From: Guadua angustifolia
Taxonomy: Eukaryota > Streptophyta > Magnoliopsida > Poales > Poaceae
Length of the DNA stretch: 64,000 nucleotides
Direction: 5' to 3'
Assembly (NCBI GenBank): GCA_036346375.1
Contig: CM070508.1
Coordinates: 12,704,852 to 12,768,851 of the forward strand
Positions 10,739 to 22,065 of the stretch are shown piece by piece. A program made the position numbers and the translations under genes. How positions within the stretch are numbered: the first letter of the stretch is position 1; each line of letters opens with the position of its first letter. The notes below the pieces were generated by a model. The model made no database searches and had not been told where the DNA came from. It saw only the letters and a program-made list of their open reading frames with translations.

Positions 10739-13638
10739 TGGTAACGGGCCGCTTTTTTTTTTTTTTAAGTAGTATGTATAAATATTTTCACAGCTATTCA
10801 GGATTTTAGTTGTAACTAATCAAGTGTATATTACCGGATATAAAAGCAAATGCGAATATTTTATAGATGAAATAAGGGTCTAACGGCCAGAGTTTTACAA
10901 ATGGTACGGCTGGCACCGAATACATTACAGAACACCTACAGAAAAGGCTTGAGCAGATAGATCAAGACATTCAAAATCAAATATCATCGCCATCTACAGT
11001 CTTCTGTAACTCGCCGGCTTTATTGAAATCTAAAGGGGGATTGGGAGTAAGGGTGAGTACACAATCGTACTCAACAAGCCACACGGAAATTTTGAATATT
11101 ACATGCAAGGATAAACAAAGGTAGGCACGGATTTTTAAGTATAGTGGATGCAAGTTATAAACATCAATTTTTATTTTACATTTGAAACACAAACCACAAA
11201 TAAGATAATACCATGGGGGGTTATTTGCAAAGTTCACATTTACGATAAGTTTGATTTGTGAAAGCTACAGGGGCGTAGTTACAGGAATCATCTTAAATTA
11301 ACTCAGTTTTATTAACCGGAAGCATGGCATATTCGAATACCATTGATATCACTCTGTAGAGGTGCTCAGCTTTACCCACAAGATATCATCGACCGTCAGT
11401 GTCATACACAAGTAACATGCAACTTTAATGTATGCGGCCGGATCGAGATGATCATAGCCTTTTGTTGAACTTCCCTTCTTTAACTCCTATCTAGTAGGTT
11501 ACGTGGATCCACAGTCTCCAGGACCCACTGGTGGCCAAAGTGGGAGACGTGATCTGGGCAAACTGTGGATACCTACCATTGTGAGAACCGGCGAATGGCC
11601 ATCCCATTCCCGTTCTACCCCAGTCGCAACGCGATCCATTCCTCCTACCAGAAATGGTAGCTACCTCCTATAGGTATTCCAAAGGGAAGTACAATATACT
11701 GAGCTATGTTGAAACAGGTCATTAAGATTGACTGACCCAACTTGTGGTTGAGCTGGAACTGAAGTTATTTACTTTACCCAAGATATCGGTCCTTAAATAC
11801 CAAAGACTTAGCCAAATGACATACCACAAACCGCTGGTACCCACTGTACCACCACCACACCACATCCTGGCTTCGTCATCAGTTGGGGGTTGGGCTAGCA
11901 TCCACCTCCCGTGGTTCGCCCAATGCTGTCTCCGTAACCGTAGCAATTTTCGAAAATCACCCGAGCCATCTCTCAGAGATTTTAAATAAATTAACTAAAG
12001 GTGAAAATTTTATTAATTGCTAATCTACGATAGTTTAATATTTTATAGCCTAAGAATAAAAAGGGATTAAGGCATAATAACAGGTTTAGCATTGGGTTGT
12101 ATCTAATTATGTCATTCGAAACTATCTCCTTTTCTAGTTTTCTAAAATACCAGAAATAATGCAGTACAAAAAATATATACATAATACTGTAATGGAACTG
12201 AGTTCAACATGTTCAAGGAGTGTGCCTTGCCTTGCGGAGTTAGAGGTTTGCCTAGAGAGGAGTGGTCGAGGTCGTGTCTGGTCCCGAACGACGCTTGCTC
12301 CTGGTAAAGCTCCAAAGACTACTCTGCTCCGGGATTCATGCCAAAGGTTGCTCCAACGTCGGATCTAATGCGAGAAAACACAACTAATAAAAAAACGAAT
12401 AAAAACAAAAAAGAAAGAAAAACGAAAAAGAAATTGGAGAGAAAATGGCCGAAACAGGGTTCAGGGGCATTTTTGTGAATTGTCTGGACTTGGTTTGGTA
12501 GAATGGAGATCATTTTTGGGCTCAGCGGCTCGAACTGGTCAAGAATATGTATTTTTGGGGATTTTTGAAATTTTTCTGGTATTTTTGGAAGTTTTCCTAA
12601 ATTTTAAATCAATTTTCGGATTTATTTGAAATTTTAAAATCCAAAAATCAAAATAAAATAGAAAATCGAATTTCGGGTGGGCTACACAAGAGAATCATGA
12701 TTTCACAGACGGACGAACTTTCATTGGCGCGACGACGCTCCATCTGGAAGCGCATGACCCACTCTAAGCCGCCCAATGCGCGAGAGAGGTAAAGGCTGAC
12801 GGGTGGGCGCTCGGTGTCAGTGGAAGAGGGGAGGCGTTGACTGGTGGGACCGGCTGTCAGCGAGTGGGAGCGGCGCGGCGGTGAGATCGACCGGGGGTGG
12901 AGAAGACGGTGGTGAAGCGGGCAAAACAAGGTTCGGAAGCACGAAAGAGGTAGGGGAAAATAGAGAGGAGGTTGTGGCGGACTCAAGGCGAGGCATAAGG
13001 TCACGGGAAGGGCTATTTATAGCCGGAACCGAAGGAAAACGACGGGGAGACCGTATCATTGCAACGGCGACCTGGAGCAGTGAGGGGAGGGCTCGAGGCG
13101 GGCTGGGATGCTGACCGATGCGCGCGGTGTGAGGAGGCGGTGCTAGGCGGCGACTTGACGGGGAGTAGGGGCAATGGGATGGGCGGTGCGCGATGATTAC
13201 ACTGCAGCTCGGGCGGAGAGGTGACTGTAGCATGCGGCGGCACATTTACGAGGAAGACGACATTGGCGCTTGATCTGGCTGGTGCTCATGAACCGGCATT
13301 TGGCGAAAGTCGTGGGAAGCAAGCCAAGTGGGCGAGTAGGCCGGGGAGAGAAGCTGGGCCGGGCGAGCTGAGGAGCTGGGTTGCGTGGAGAAAATGACCC
13401 GAGGCGAAGGCAGGCCACACAGGCGATGTGGGCTGCGCGGAGAGGGAAAGGAAATGGGCTGACAGGCCGGAAATGGCAGGGGAGGCGGAAATGAAAATGG
13501 AAAGCGAAATTTGAGGGAGATGCCAAAAACGGAAAGGGTTCAAAAATGGCCCAAATAAAATCAGGAAAATTCGGCAAAAATTCAAATAAATCCAATAAAT
13601 TCAGATAAATTTATTTTTGAAATTTTTGTGGTATTTCA
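10739..13638 (-). mobile_element. Inverted, diverged solo LTR of the same family as 5309-8561
   Basis: Read on the minus strand, this begins TGAAATACCAC at 13638 and ends ...GGCCCGTTACCA near 10739. It follows the 3' LTR at 5309-8561 from end to end: the A/T-rich start, the pyrimidine-rich middle, the CAAGGCACACTCCTTGAAC block (about 12215-12235) and the tail with TTTTATAGATGAAATA near 10859. It is about 350 bp shorter and much more diverged. No primer site, gag or second LTR adjoins it, so it is a solo LTR. No perfect 5-bp target duplication is visible; GTTTT/GTTCT is the nearest match, offset by one base. Open frames on both strands at 12640-13600 are treated as LTR noise. Confidence 0.8.
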
Positions 13639-14210
13639 GTTCTGAACCCCAGTAGGAGTAGCAAGTGACTAATCGCTAGCTACCCATCACTAATGTTGGC
13701 TCTGTTGCTTTAGGTTTTTTCATCAGTTTAAAAACTAAAATGCTAAAGTCTAAATAAATTGATAGTTTTTTATCTAGTTTTTTTAAAGCTATAAACCTCT
13801 ATATAATTAAAAGCCAAAAGATATTAGAGGGGGCTTTCTTTTGGCTTGCTGAGGATTAGTTTTAAACTAATACTACTAAATTAAGGTAAAATACCTACCT
13901 CTACCACATATAAAAGCCGATAGCTTTTAAGCTATTTAAACCCAAAAGCTGATTTTAAGGTATAAGTCAAAAAAGCTACCGAGTTTGGTGAGCCATGTTG
14001 TGCATGTGCGTCATGAGAATGAGATCCATTTTACGCTGGCACCCGCGAACCTTGGAGGCCACGAAAAGAGCATAGCATGTTAAACTACCCGCTCGATGTT
14101 TTCTTACCATGTGGATTCTGCCTAAGTTTGGTAGCTCAGGTGGTGTCCATGGTTTTCTCACTGGTGCCAACTGCCAAGTCATCAGTGAAAACTTATACTA
14201 TTTATTGTAA

Positions 14211-14300
14211 GGCTCGTTCGGTAGACCTATTATCCACTGGGATTCACATGAGAAGGCGAGAATTTGAACTAAAATTTCATTTAAACCAGCCAAACAAGGC
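14211..14300. mobile_element. Very short Harbinger/Tourist-like MITE
   Basis: A 90-bp segment has imperfect terminal inverted repeats (GGCTCGTTCGG and, on the other strand, GCCTTGTTTGG). It is flanked by TAA (14208-14210) and TTA (14301-14303), the usual 3-bp target type of Harbinger elements. No coding capacity. Confidence 0.5.
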
Positions 14301-14672
14301 TTAAAATTATAAATAGGACAACACTTTAGCCATGAATATTGAGTTTCAAGACAATTGCTAAAATCTTCCCAACCAACTCCTTGGTAAAAGTAAAAGAATG
14401 ACATGAACAGGCAGAAGCAAAAAAAAAAAGGAAATCAGCACAATTGTCAGCAAATTTCTCTTGTGCGAGATGTAGTGCTTTTTCTCTCTAAGAGTATCTA
14501 TACCTCTTATTACGTGACTCTCTGTCTTAGGTTCTTTATAAGAACCTGTTTTCTTATCCTGCTTCCGTAAATAGCAAAGCTCTTTCCTTTTTTCTAAACA
14601 CGCTACAGCCATGATGCTTGATGATTCTCAAAGCATCAGACGGATGTCTTATCCACATCCCCCTCTATAGTC

Positions 14673-14816
14673 GTGAATTTTCAGAAAATGACACCCAATT
14701 CGTATGCCTTTCAGCTCCTGTGTATGGCATGTAGGTCCATCTAAACCTATGACAGTAGGCTAGGGTGTCAAATACCGAAAAAACGAATTTTAAAGGTGGC
14801 AAGTTCTGAAAACGCT
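14673..14816. mobile_element. Foldback MITE flanked by 11-bp direct repeats
   Basis: The inner inverted repeats are TTTTCAGAAAATGACACCC on the left and TTTTCAGAACTTGCCACC on the right, reverse-complemented. The segment is bracketed by identical direct repeats CCTCTATAGTC (14662-14672 and 14817-14827). A long target duplication of 9-11 bp would fit a Mutator-like origin. Its repeats resemble those of the small element inside the RIBA exon at 59600-59773. Confidence 0.5.
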
Positions 14817-15186
14817 CCTCTATAGTCTATATATGTAACCATCGTTTAAGCTGCCCCTTTTCTTTTACCCACCAATCCCCAATCTCTTGTTCCTCTTAGC
14901 ACGCCATCGCTCTCCACGGCTTGAATCACTCTAGCTTTTCCATTGGTCACCCTACTGATCCGATCTCGCCGGATCGGGTGGAGTCGAGAATGGAGGAGGC
15001 AGGGGATGCAAACGGCGAGCATAGGGCATCACATTTGGGGTGACGAGGTGGTGCTACCAGGCCAGTGACGCCTCACTTGATCCTTGGCTCCCTGGCGACA
15101 AGATGATGGCCGGGCCAGTGGGCTCCTATTATAGCTCACTATAAACATTGTTGCAAGTTGTAACTGCCAACTGGTAAGTAGTGTTA

Positions 15187-15598
15187 GGGCATGTTTGGGC
15201 GAGTTGCGGCTAGGCTGAAAAGCTGCTTTTAGTTTGTTGGGCTATAAAGCAACCAGAGTGGTAGCGATTAGGGCTTTTCTTTTTATGCCGCTTGCAACCG
15301 ATTATTCTTGACTATAGCTTTTAGGGGCCAACCGAACGGGGAGGTAGCAATATAGCAAAGTATACGTCTAAGTGGGGGGATGACGTGAAGATGGCGAGGC
15401 AGGGTGGCGGAGGTCGAGAAGGCAGAGCGACCGAGGTGGGAAGTGGTGAAGCGAAGCTATAGCTGAAAAGCTCATCCCCAACAGCTGCAGCTTTTAGGGG
15501 TGTTTCTGCTGTGGTTTAACTTCCCAGCTGTTTTGCAGATATACTGTTTGGGAGAGCTTTTGACCTAAATCTAAAGCACAACACCTCTAAACAGGTCC
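15187..15598. mobile_element. Harbinger/Tourist-like MITE (about 412 bp)
   Basis: The ends are GGGCATGTTTGGG and, reverse-complemented, GGACCTGTTTAG. Both flanks are TTA (15184-15186 and 15599-15601), matching the TWA target preference of PIF/Harbinger elements. The interior has many AGCTGC/AAAAGCT words and no open frame. Confidence 0.55.
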
Positions 15599-16565
15599 TT
15601 AATGTTGCCATTGGTATTTCTAAATGCTGTAGTATCATACTCAAACGTTGGAGTGTTCCAATGGTTATTTCTTATTGTTGCAACAAGCTTCTTTTGTTTT
15701 TTGTTCCTTGCATTTGTTACATCCATAGTTCTCATTTATTGTATAGTTTTGTTTGCATTTTGTGTTTTGTTGCGTCAGATATGGGGATTTGTTGCAAGCT
15801 CAATAATTGTTTGGTGTGGACCAAAAGGTTTAGATCAACTTGTTTAAGTGAAACTTCGTCCGATCACATATAGTTGTTGTTATTTTAGATATTAATATGG
15901 TCTCTAAAACTCAACTTTGACGAGTAATTTCTACTATAATATATTTAAAAATATAATAAAATTGTAATATTACAAAAGTGTTTCGAGACATTTACATATA
16001 TGATTTATATGCATCTAATCTAAATATTTAAAAGATCTAAATAGCAGAAGTTTTTATAAATCGGAGGGAGTATTCAATGGTGTTTAAGACGTAATAGTTT
16101 TGTGTTCGTGCGTTGCAATGGAAACTTAATTGGCGACAAAAAGTTTATTTGCAAAGAGTATTAACAGTGGAAAAAGTGGATAATTAAAAAACAGTGACAA
16201 AAATAGATAATTTTGATGAAATAACGTGAGAAAAAACACTTTCTTTATAAGATTACTATTTTCTCTTTTGCTCCGGGCGTCCGGGCGCTACTAGGTAGGG
16301 GTGGGCATTTTTAAACCGAAACCGAATTACCGAACCGAACCGAACCGAATTAACCAATTTTTTCGGTTATTTCGGTTTTCGGTTTTTGGTTCGGTTTTTG
16401 TTTTGGTATAATTCGGTTTTCGGTGTTCGGTTTGGTTTTTCGCTTTCAAAAACCGAAATAACCGAATAACCGAATAGCCCATGTACAATGTCATTGTTAT
16501 AGTATTCTTCCTAAAACCACTAAACAATTCATATGTTTTAATACATTTATACATATGTTTAGTAT

Positions 16566-17519
16566 TGACGAATACTGATACCGGAGGTACCTCACAGAAA
16601 GGTCTTGAGCAAGTTACGGGAAATCCTTCGCCTGTGAAGCGGTCCCCGGAGCGCCCCGATCCGGCCACGGGCCGGACTCCTTGCGACTCTGATACGAGCC
16701 TTGGTCGGGCCCCGAGCGCCCCACCCGATCAGCAGACAGAGAGCAGCATCCTCCTACCGGTCGCTGGTCGGGACCCTGGCGAAACCCTGCCTCAGCAACT
16801 CCGGCCACGTCATCGATCGACCTCGAAATGGGACAACCCCCGTCTGAACGAAGTACCCGAGCAGAGATATGCGTTCCTTCCCAAAGCAAAGACAGGGACG
16901 CCGCCCACGCAACATCAGCTTCTGACAAGCGCGCAGACGGCAGAGGCGTGCCTTCCCAACAAAGCATCGCCAGCTAGCCCTACCGATAGGGCGTAGCTGC
17001 CACAGCCTGCTAACCCATCATGACGCACGCAGGGACTTGTCAACTCCGGAGATCGCAAGCCCGACCGCCAAGGATAGTTCGCCCTAGTCGCTCCTCGCTC
17101 TTAAGCCTCGTGTAACCTGCTCTCTTCGTCTATATAAGGAGAGGCGGGATCTTTAGGGGGAAGGGGACTCGTCCTCTCTCATGTTCTTCTTCAAGAACCA
17201 AAAACTCCCTCCGTCTATAGAGCATCCGGCTCGCCCCTCCGATCCGGGCGGTCGGACGAAGCTCCCGAGCTCACCCATGTAGACGAGGACTAAGGGCATG
17301 TCCTTAGTCCTCGCATGTAATCCGTCATACCCCAGATCAACGAGATCCACCGCCACAAACTGGAAGTAGGGACGTTCGGCCCGAACCAGTATAAATCTGA
17401 GACTCCTCAGCCCGATCTCGTGTTCATCCGAGGTTTCTTTAGCCTAACCATTCGAGGAGAGGGGGCGCGCGATCCCCTATACTTACAAATCCACTTGCCG
17501 GTTACGCGAAACACCGACA
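16566..17519 (+). repeat. 5' LTR of the nested element
   Basis: It starts TGACGAATACTGATACC and ends ACACCGACA. It matches 22066-22972 closely over most of its length, but differs near 16622-16735, where this copy carries extra G/C-rich bases. A TATATAAGG box at 17131-17139 (22584-22592 in the other LTR) is the likely core promoter. Confidence 0.8.
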
Positions 17520-18111
17520 GTTGGCGCGCCAGGTAGGGGCCTTTGCGCGTCATCTCCGTGATCTCCGGATTCCCATTTCCCTCCTCGAATGGTCTTCTTC
17601 GCCAACGACGGCGCGAGCTCGACGACGTGTTCGCGCCAGGAGTAGAGCTTGCTCCACCTTCCTCGACTTCACCACCCAAGGGGGTACCCGCAACCGCCAC
17701 GCCACTCCAAGGATCTCCGCGGGGAGGACCCTTCGCCGCTACGAAGGTTCCCCAACTCGCCGCCATCCAACTTGAAGACCCAGATGGTGACGTTATAGCG
17801 CTGGGACCTACGTCCCGGCTGCTCCCGCGGCTCCTAAAGGCTATGGTGGTTCAGCGGGTGTCACTCATGAAGGAGAAAGGCAAGATATTAAGGAAGATGT
17901 CCAAAATACACATCGCACCGCACAAAAGCAAAAGAAAGCGGAGACGCCAAGAGGTTCCTTAGTCGAAGGCGTCGTCACCATCCGAGCTATCGCTGCTCAC
18001 TACGACGTCCCCCCGCGCCGCAACCTTCTCAACTGCCGCACGCACCCTGGCTCGAATTGGGCTCGCGTCCCTTTCGATCTCGGCGACGGCTGCCATCGGT
18101 CGATAGAAGCG

Positions 18112-18685
18112 TCATGGCCGGGCGAAGAAAGCCAAGATCGTGTTCATGACGCCGACGGCGACCTCTCCCTCATGAGCGGAGCGCCACAGAAGGCCTAAGG
18201 CAGACGGCGAGAGGCGCCGGCCACTGGGTGAGCCCGGGCATACCCCATCGAGGTATAGTCCTGGGGCCCTCCACCTCACCCCAACGGCCAGCTCCTCCCT
18301 AAGCTCAAGGCCCAAGTGAGATAGGCGTAGGGCCTCGTGCGAGGCCCGTAGCTCTTCACGTAGTTCGGCTAGCTCTGTCTCGGCGGTTTCTGCTCGGGCC
18401 CGCTACGACCGCGCCTTCTCGCGTTCCTCGGCGAGCTTCTCTTGCGCGGTCCGGGCAAGGGCCCGCTGCTGCGTCACCTCCGCCGCAAGGGAAGCGGCCC
18501 TCGCAATATGGGTATTGAGAGAAGCCTCCAGCCGCGCCAGTGCGACTGACAGATCCGTTGTCCGGGCCGCCGCTGACGAAGGGTGACCTGGAGTGACCGG
18601 AGGGCCATCAGAAGCCGCACCACCTGCGTACGTTTCCCCCGCCGTGATGACTGCAGACGGCCGACCCAGACGCAGGCCAGAGGTG
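18112..18685 (-). pseudogene. Antisense coiled-coil reading frame inside the nested element
   Basis: Read on the minus strand, one frame stays open for about 190 codons except for a single TAG at 18403-18405. The translation is alanine/glutamate/arginine-rich with heptad-like spacing (QEKLAEEREKAR, then ETELAELREELRASHEALR), typical of a long coiled coil. It ends in VMNTILAFFARP before the stop at 18112. The 5' limit is set at a good splice acceptor (pyrimidine tract, then CTTAG, at 18686-18690), so this may be the last exon of a spliced antisense gene. Tat-group elements in grasses are known to carry such antisense genes, annotated as 'putative gypsy type transposon' proteins with coiled coils. 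That match is by resemblance only, and the exact Pfam family is not confirmed. The internal stop suggests a pseudogene. Confidence 0.5.
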
Positions 18686-19342
18686 CTAAGAGAGAAAAAG
18701 GAAAACGGCCCGACGTCAGTACAAGGCGGAACTTGAAGCCACCCCGGGGCCGGCAGTCAATACATACCCACGGAGGGGAATCCTAATGCGGAGGGACAGC
18801 GGAGGTAGCTTGACCCTATCCCCCGCCGTGGTACCAAAGGGCCCGGCGTCAGAGCGTGTCCTCTTGGCGTTAGGGGCATGCCCGCGACCGCCTCCTGCTT
18901 TCACCGTCCGGGCCACCACTGCCGTTGGCCATCTGCCGTCCGAGATTCTGCTGCCCCTTTCTCTCTTGTGCTGGGACAAAGGGGCAGGGAGGGGTGAAAA
19001 AGTGAAAGCGACGGAAAGGAGTGACGGCCCCCAGATACTCCGTGCAGTCTTTTCAAAGGCAGGACGAAGTGGCTGCTGCGTGCACGCTAACTCCGCCCCT
19101 CGAGCAACGCGACGCGCTCTCTCCGTCCTTCCTGTGGCGAATTACGGCATGACCCTTCGACTTCGGCCACTGGACGAACCGCACCGGAAAAAGACGGGCC
19201 AGAACCGTCACGACGTTTCCAACATATGGGATAAAAAGATAAGATAGTCTTTTCCTTAAAAGATTTCTTCCGCAATTGCTTTCCGAGTTTAAGCGCTATA
19301 TAAGTAATTATGAGCTCGGTTCCCACGTATCGCTCGGGGGCT

Positions 19343-19705
19343 CTAAGCTCACACACTTTCACGGGTCGGGTGGCCGGGTCAGCTATGCGGTCCTCCCTAG
19401 CGGTAATCCCCTTGGCCCGAAAGACATTACCACGCCCAAAGGGCTACGGTTGCGAAGTAATGCTCTGTGGAAAAAGGAAATACCCATGCGGAGCGACCCC
19501 TAGCTGATCGGAAACACTCCCCTCCCGCGCAAGTGTGGATGAGCAACTTATACCTAAGGTTCTTACACTTACGTGAGTCAGGTAATCCGGTCAACCATTA
19601 GATCCTCCCCAACGGGAGTCCCTCCGACCCGAGCGCTACGGCCCACGCCCCAGCGGCTACGGTTGCGGAGTAGCGCATCGCGGGAGAAGGGAACGCCCGC
19701 GTGGT
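19343..19705 (+). repeat. Diverged direct repeat pair
   Basis: About 150 bp beginning near 19343 recurs, diverged, near 19558. Shared anchors are GGGCTACGGTTGCGAAGTA at 19440 and GCGGCTACGGTTGCGGAGTA at 19656, each followed by a GGAAAA/GGAGAAGGGAA stretch. It lies in the non-coding spacer of the nested retrotransposon. Confidence 0.5.
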
Positions 19706-20918
19706 ATGATCTATGACCGGTCGGGAACATTCCGGCCCCACGGCAAATGCCAACTAACTCCTCATCATCCGAGCTTTCCTAAAAACGTCAACATGACGAC
19801 CCGCGCTTGTATGACCCCCGTGGTTTCCTAAGCCGCGGGCGTCGGTTGCTCATCGTCTCTGGAAAGCACGGAGGGTGGAAACCGGACCAGGCATAAGGAT
19901 CCGAATCACGATGGTAACCCTTTCCACCCAGTCCATGGCATCTTGCAGGAGTGGAAATCGCGAAAGGCAAAGGAGCAGCGATATCAAAGGATGGGGGAAC
20001 GACCTAGCCCCCATTACCTTAAAATCTGCGGGCACCAATTAAGGCGCATGCAAGCCGAACACACATCGACCGGTCGCTCACCGACCCAAGCATCACGTGT
20101 CCCGTCGCAGACGTCACGACCCGTCGGTAAGGCATACCGCCCCCCCCGATCATTTCGTTTCGCGTTAAAGTTCCCGCACGCATATTAACTGCTTGCAGAG
20201 ACGTCAGGGTATCGCTCCGAGCGAAATGCCCCGCGACCCCTCAATCTCCGCATCCGGGTCGGCTCAAACCGACCCGAGGCAGGAGGAAAAGCCCACCAGG
20301 CCTTCGCGGCCTCGAGGTGGCGAGAAGGCTTGAGTGCCTAACGAATAAAACCTGGCCATGGGTCCCGAGGGCAGGATCCATCGCGTGGATCCCTCGCCGA
20401 CCCCGACAGGCAAACGAGCGAGGGGCGAGTTTGAGGCGAACCCTCGGTGGGTCTTTAGTTGGGTTGGCGGACGACCCAATCGCCTTAGCTCGTGTCCGAG
20501 ACCATACTTCAAACTCTCCGGAGCCTCGAAGGGCAAGAAGCAACCAGTGCGCCCGAAAGTTACGAACGGCTCGGGGTCCGGTACGGGATTGAGTAAAAAA
20601 AGGTTTTTTATGGGTCGCCCCCAGCGGGTCGGACACCCGACGCAGGGATTGTCCGCTCGGAGGTCGCCCGACCTCCAGGGCCCACTCGGATAACCCGTTT
20701 GCAGCTCCGCGAGCACGGTGTTCGGCCGACGTAGGCAAACACGCGTCCGCCACCCTCCAGTCCCACACTGCGGACGGGCGATCGTGGATCGACAGCGGTC
20801 TCTCCTCTCGCAGATTGCCTCGCCCGACGAGGACTCAAGACGGATGCCCCCCGCCTAGCTCCTGCGTTAAACCAGCACGTCTAACACGCCCAGCTACGGC
20901 GTAAAAATAGCACTAACG

Positions 20919-21246
20919 CGTCTAGCTACGACGTTAAACAAGCACTCGGGAACCGGAACCTCTCGCGAAGGCATCCGGACCTCCCTGCCGATCACGGCCG
21001 CGTCTAGCTACGACGTTAAACAAGCACTCGGGAACTAGAACCTCTCACGAAGGCATCCGGACCTCCCTGCTGATCACGGCCGCATCTAGCTTCGACGTTA
21101 AACAAGCACTCGGGAACCGGAACCTCTCGCGAAGGCATCCGGATCTCCCTGCCGATCACGGCCGCGTCTAGCTACGACGTTAAAAAAGCACTCGGGAACC
21201 GGAACCTCTCGCGAAGGCATCCGAACCTCCCTGCCGACCACGGCTG
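20919..21246 (+). repeat. Four tandem 82-bp repeats in the nested element
   Basis: Units begin at 20919, 21001, 21083 and 21165 with CGTCTAGCTACGACGTTAAA (minor variants) and are nearly identical to each other. A shortened, diverged half-unit precedes them. Arrays in this position, between the coding region and the 3' LTR, are typical of Tat-group retrotransposons. Confidence 0.9.
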
Positions 21247-21573
21247 CGATAGCAAGCAACCAGCGTTTCACCAACCAGGTTGGTTAGGCTCGTTTAGCAA
21301 AGGAACCCCGACCGCTCAGAACCCGCCGGGGCTACACCCACCGGGTGCACTCGCGCGCCCCCGGATGAAGAGGATCGACCACCAAGGCGGATCCTGCCAT
21401 GATGACGAAACCCATCGCTCGTTGGCATGATCGAGCATCGAAAGGGACGCAAGAATAAAAGCCCCAATCAAGCAAAAAGACGACTACATTCAAATCGGGC
21501 GTGGTGCCGCGCCGAGCCACTGATTGTCTCCCAAGAATTGGGAGGGCAGAAACAAGCAAGGAAACAAGAAAAG

Positions 21574-21858
21574 CTAGGCACCGAGCGCGCGCCGGACCGC
21601 CCGAACAAGGGCGCCCCTCGCCTTGGCGAGCTTTGGGACGACGCCGATCAACGCGTCAACAGCAGCGGCGGCGTCGCGGTCAATGGCGTCGAGCCTTGTC
21701 CGTTCCGCCATGGCAAGGTCGAAGTCCCCCCAGAGCTCCGCAATGAAGGTCTCCTCGTTCGTAGGCGTCGACGGCGCCTCGTCCCCGAAGCTAAACACCG
21801 CCGACAGACGTCCGCGGCCGGCGGAGGGCGACCAAGAAGAAGCCATTGCCACCTCCAA
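21574..21858 (-). CDS. Antisense ORF of 94 aa in the nested element, unknown function
   Basis: I do not recognise the protein. On the minus strand, just inside the 3' LTR, an uninterrupted frame runs from ATG (21858) to a stop at 21574. The translation is MEVAMASSW..., then an acidic, helix-prone middle (AELWGDFDLAMAERTRLDAI) and an alanine/arginine-rich end. A TATA-like box (TTTATAAGG on the minus strand, 21922-21930) lies about 65-70 bp upstream of the ATG, so this could be the start of an antisense transcript running toward the coiled-coil frame at 18.1-18.7 kb. A donor splice site before the stop could link the two, but I cannot prove this. It could also be a chance frame in G/C-rich DNA. 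Confidence 0.35.
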   Translation of the reverse strand: MEVAMASSWSPSAGRGRLSAVFSFGDEAPSTPTNEETFIAELWGDFDLAMAERTRLDAIDRDAAAAVDALIGVVPKLAKARGALVRAVRRALGA

Positions 21859-21921
21859 GCGTCTCGGGGAAATTCAAGACTTAGACTGAGGACAACTACT
21901 CCGATCCTTGCTTCCGCATCA

Positions 21922-21930
21922 CCTTATAAA
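21922..21930 (-). promoter_or_regulatory. Possible antisense TATA box in the nested element
   Basis: CCTTATAAA on the plus strand reads TTTATAAGG on the minus strand, at a plausible distance upstream of the 94-aa antisense frame. It lies in the interior, about 140 bp before the 3' LTR. Confidence 0.35.
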
Positions 21931-22065
21931 CGCTCGGCGCGCGGAAGCCAAGCAGACCCAAGTTAAAGAAGGTATGGGAGGTCGAGGTGTGGCCGCATCT
22001 ACGAAGGAAATGAGTTGCGGTCGGCGGTCCATTCGAACGCCCGCGCTTCCGGCCGCCCCGGCTAT

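Larger units (their letters stand above)
13639..16295. other. Intergenic stretch with small transposons, no host gene seen
   Basis: About 2.7 kb. 13680-13980 is A/T-rich and rich in AAAAGC/GCTTTT inverted words, probably a decayed foldback element without clear ends. Three better-bounded MITEs are listed separately. No coding region is convincing; the open frame at 15602-15847 is low-complexity and hydrophobic. Confidence 0.5.

Noticed and set aside
12640..13600. Open frames of 100-142 codons on both strands
   Set aside because: They lie entirely within the inverted solo LTR and have no recognisable motifs.
13680..13980. Possible hAT or Harbinger MITE
   Set aside because: It has many AAAAGC/GCTTTT inverted words, but no convincing terminal repeats or target duplication could be set.
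20241..20838. Minus-strand open frames of 150-175 codons in the nested retrotransposon
   Set aside because: Two overlapping frames in very G/C-rich spacer, with irregular composition and no domain or coiled coil. They probably reflect scarcity of stop codons.
20919..21246. CRISPR-like array
   Set aside because: The 82-bp units are directly adjacent without unique spacers; this is a retrotransposon tandem repeat in a plant genome.
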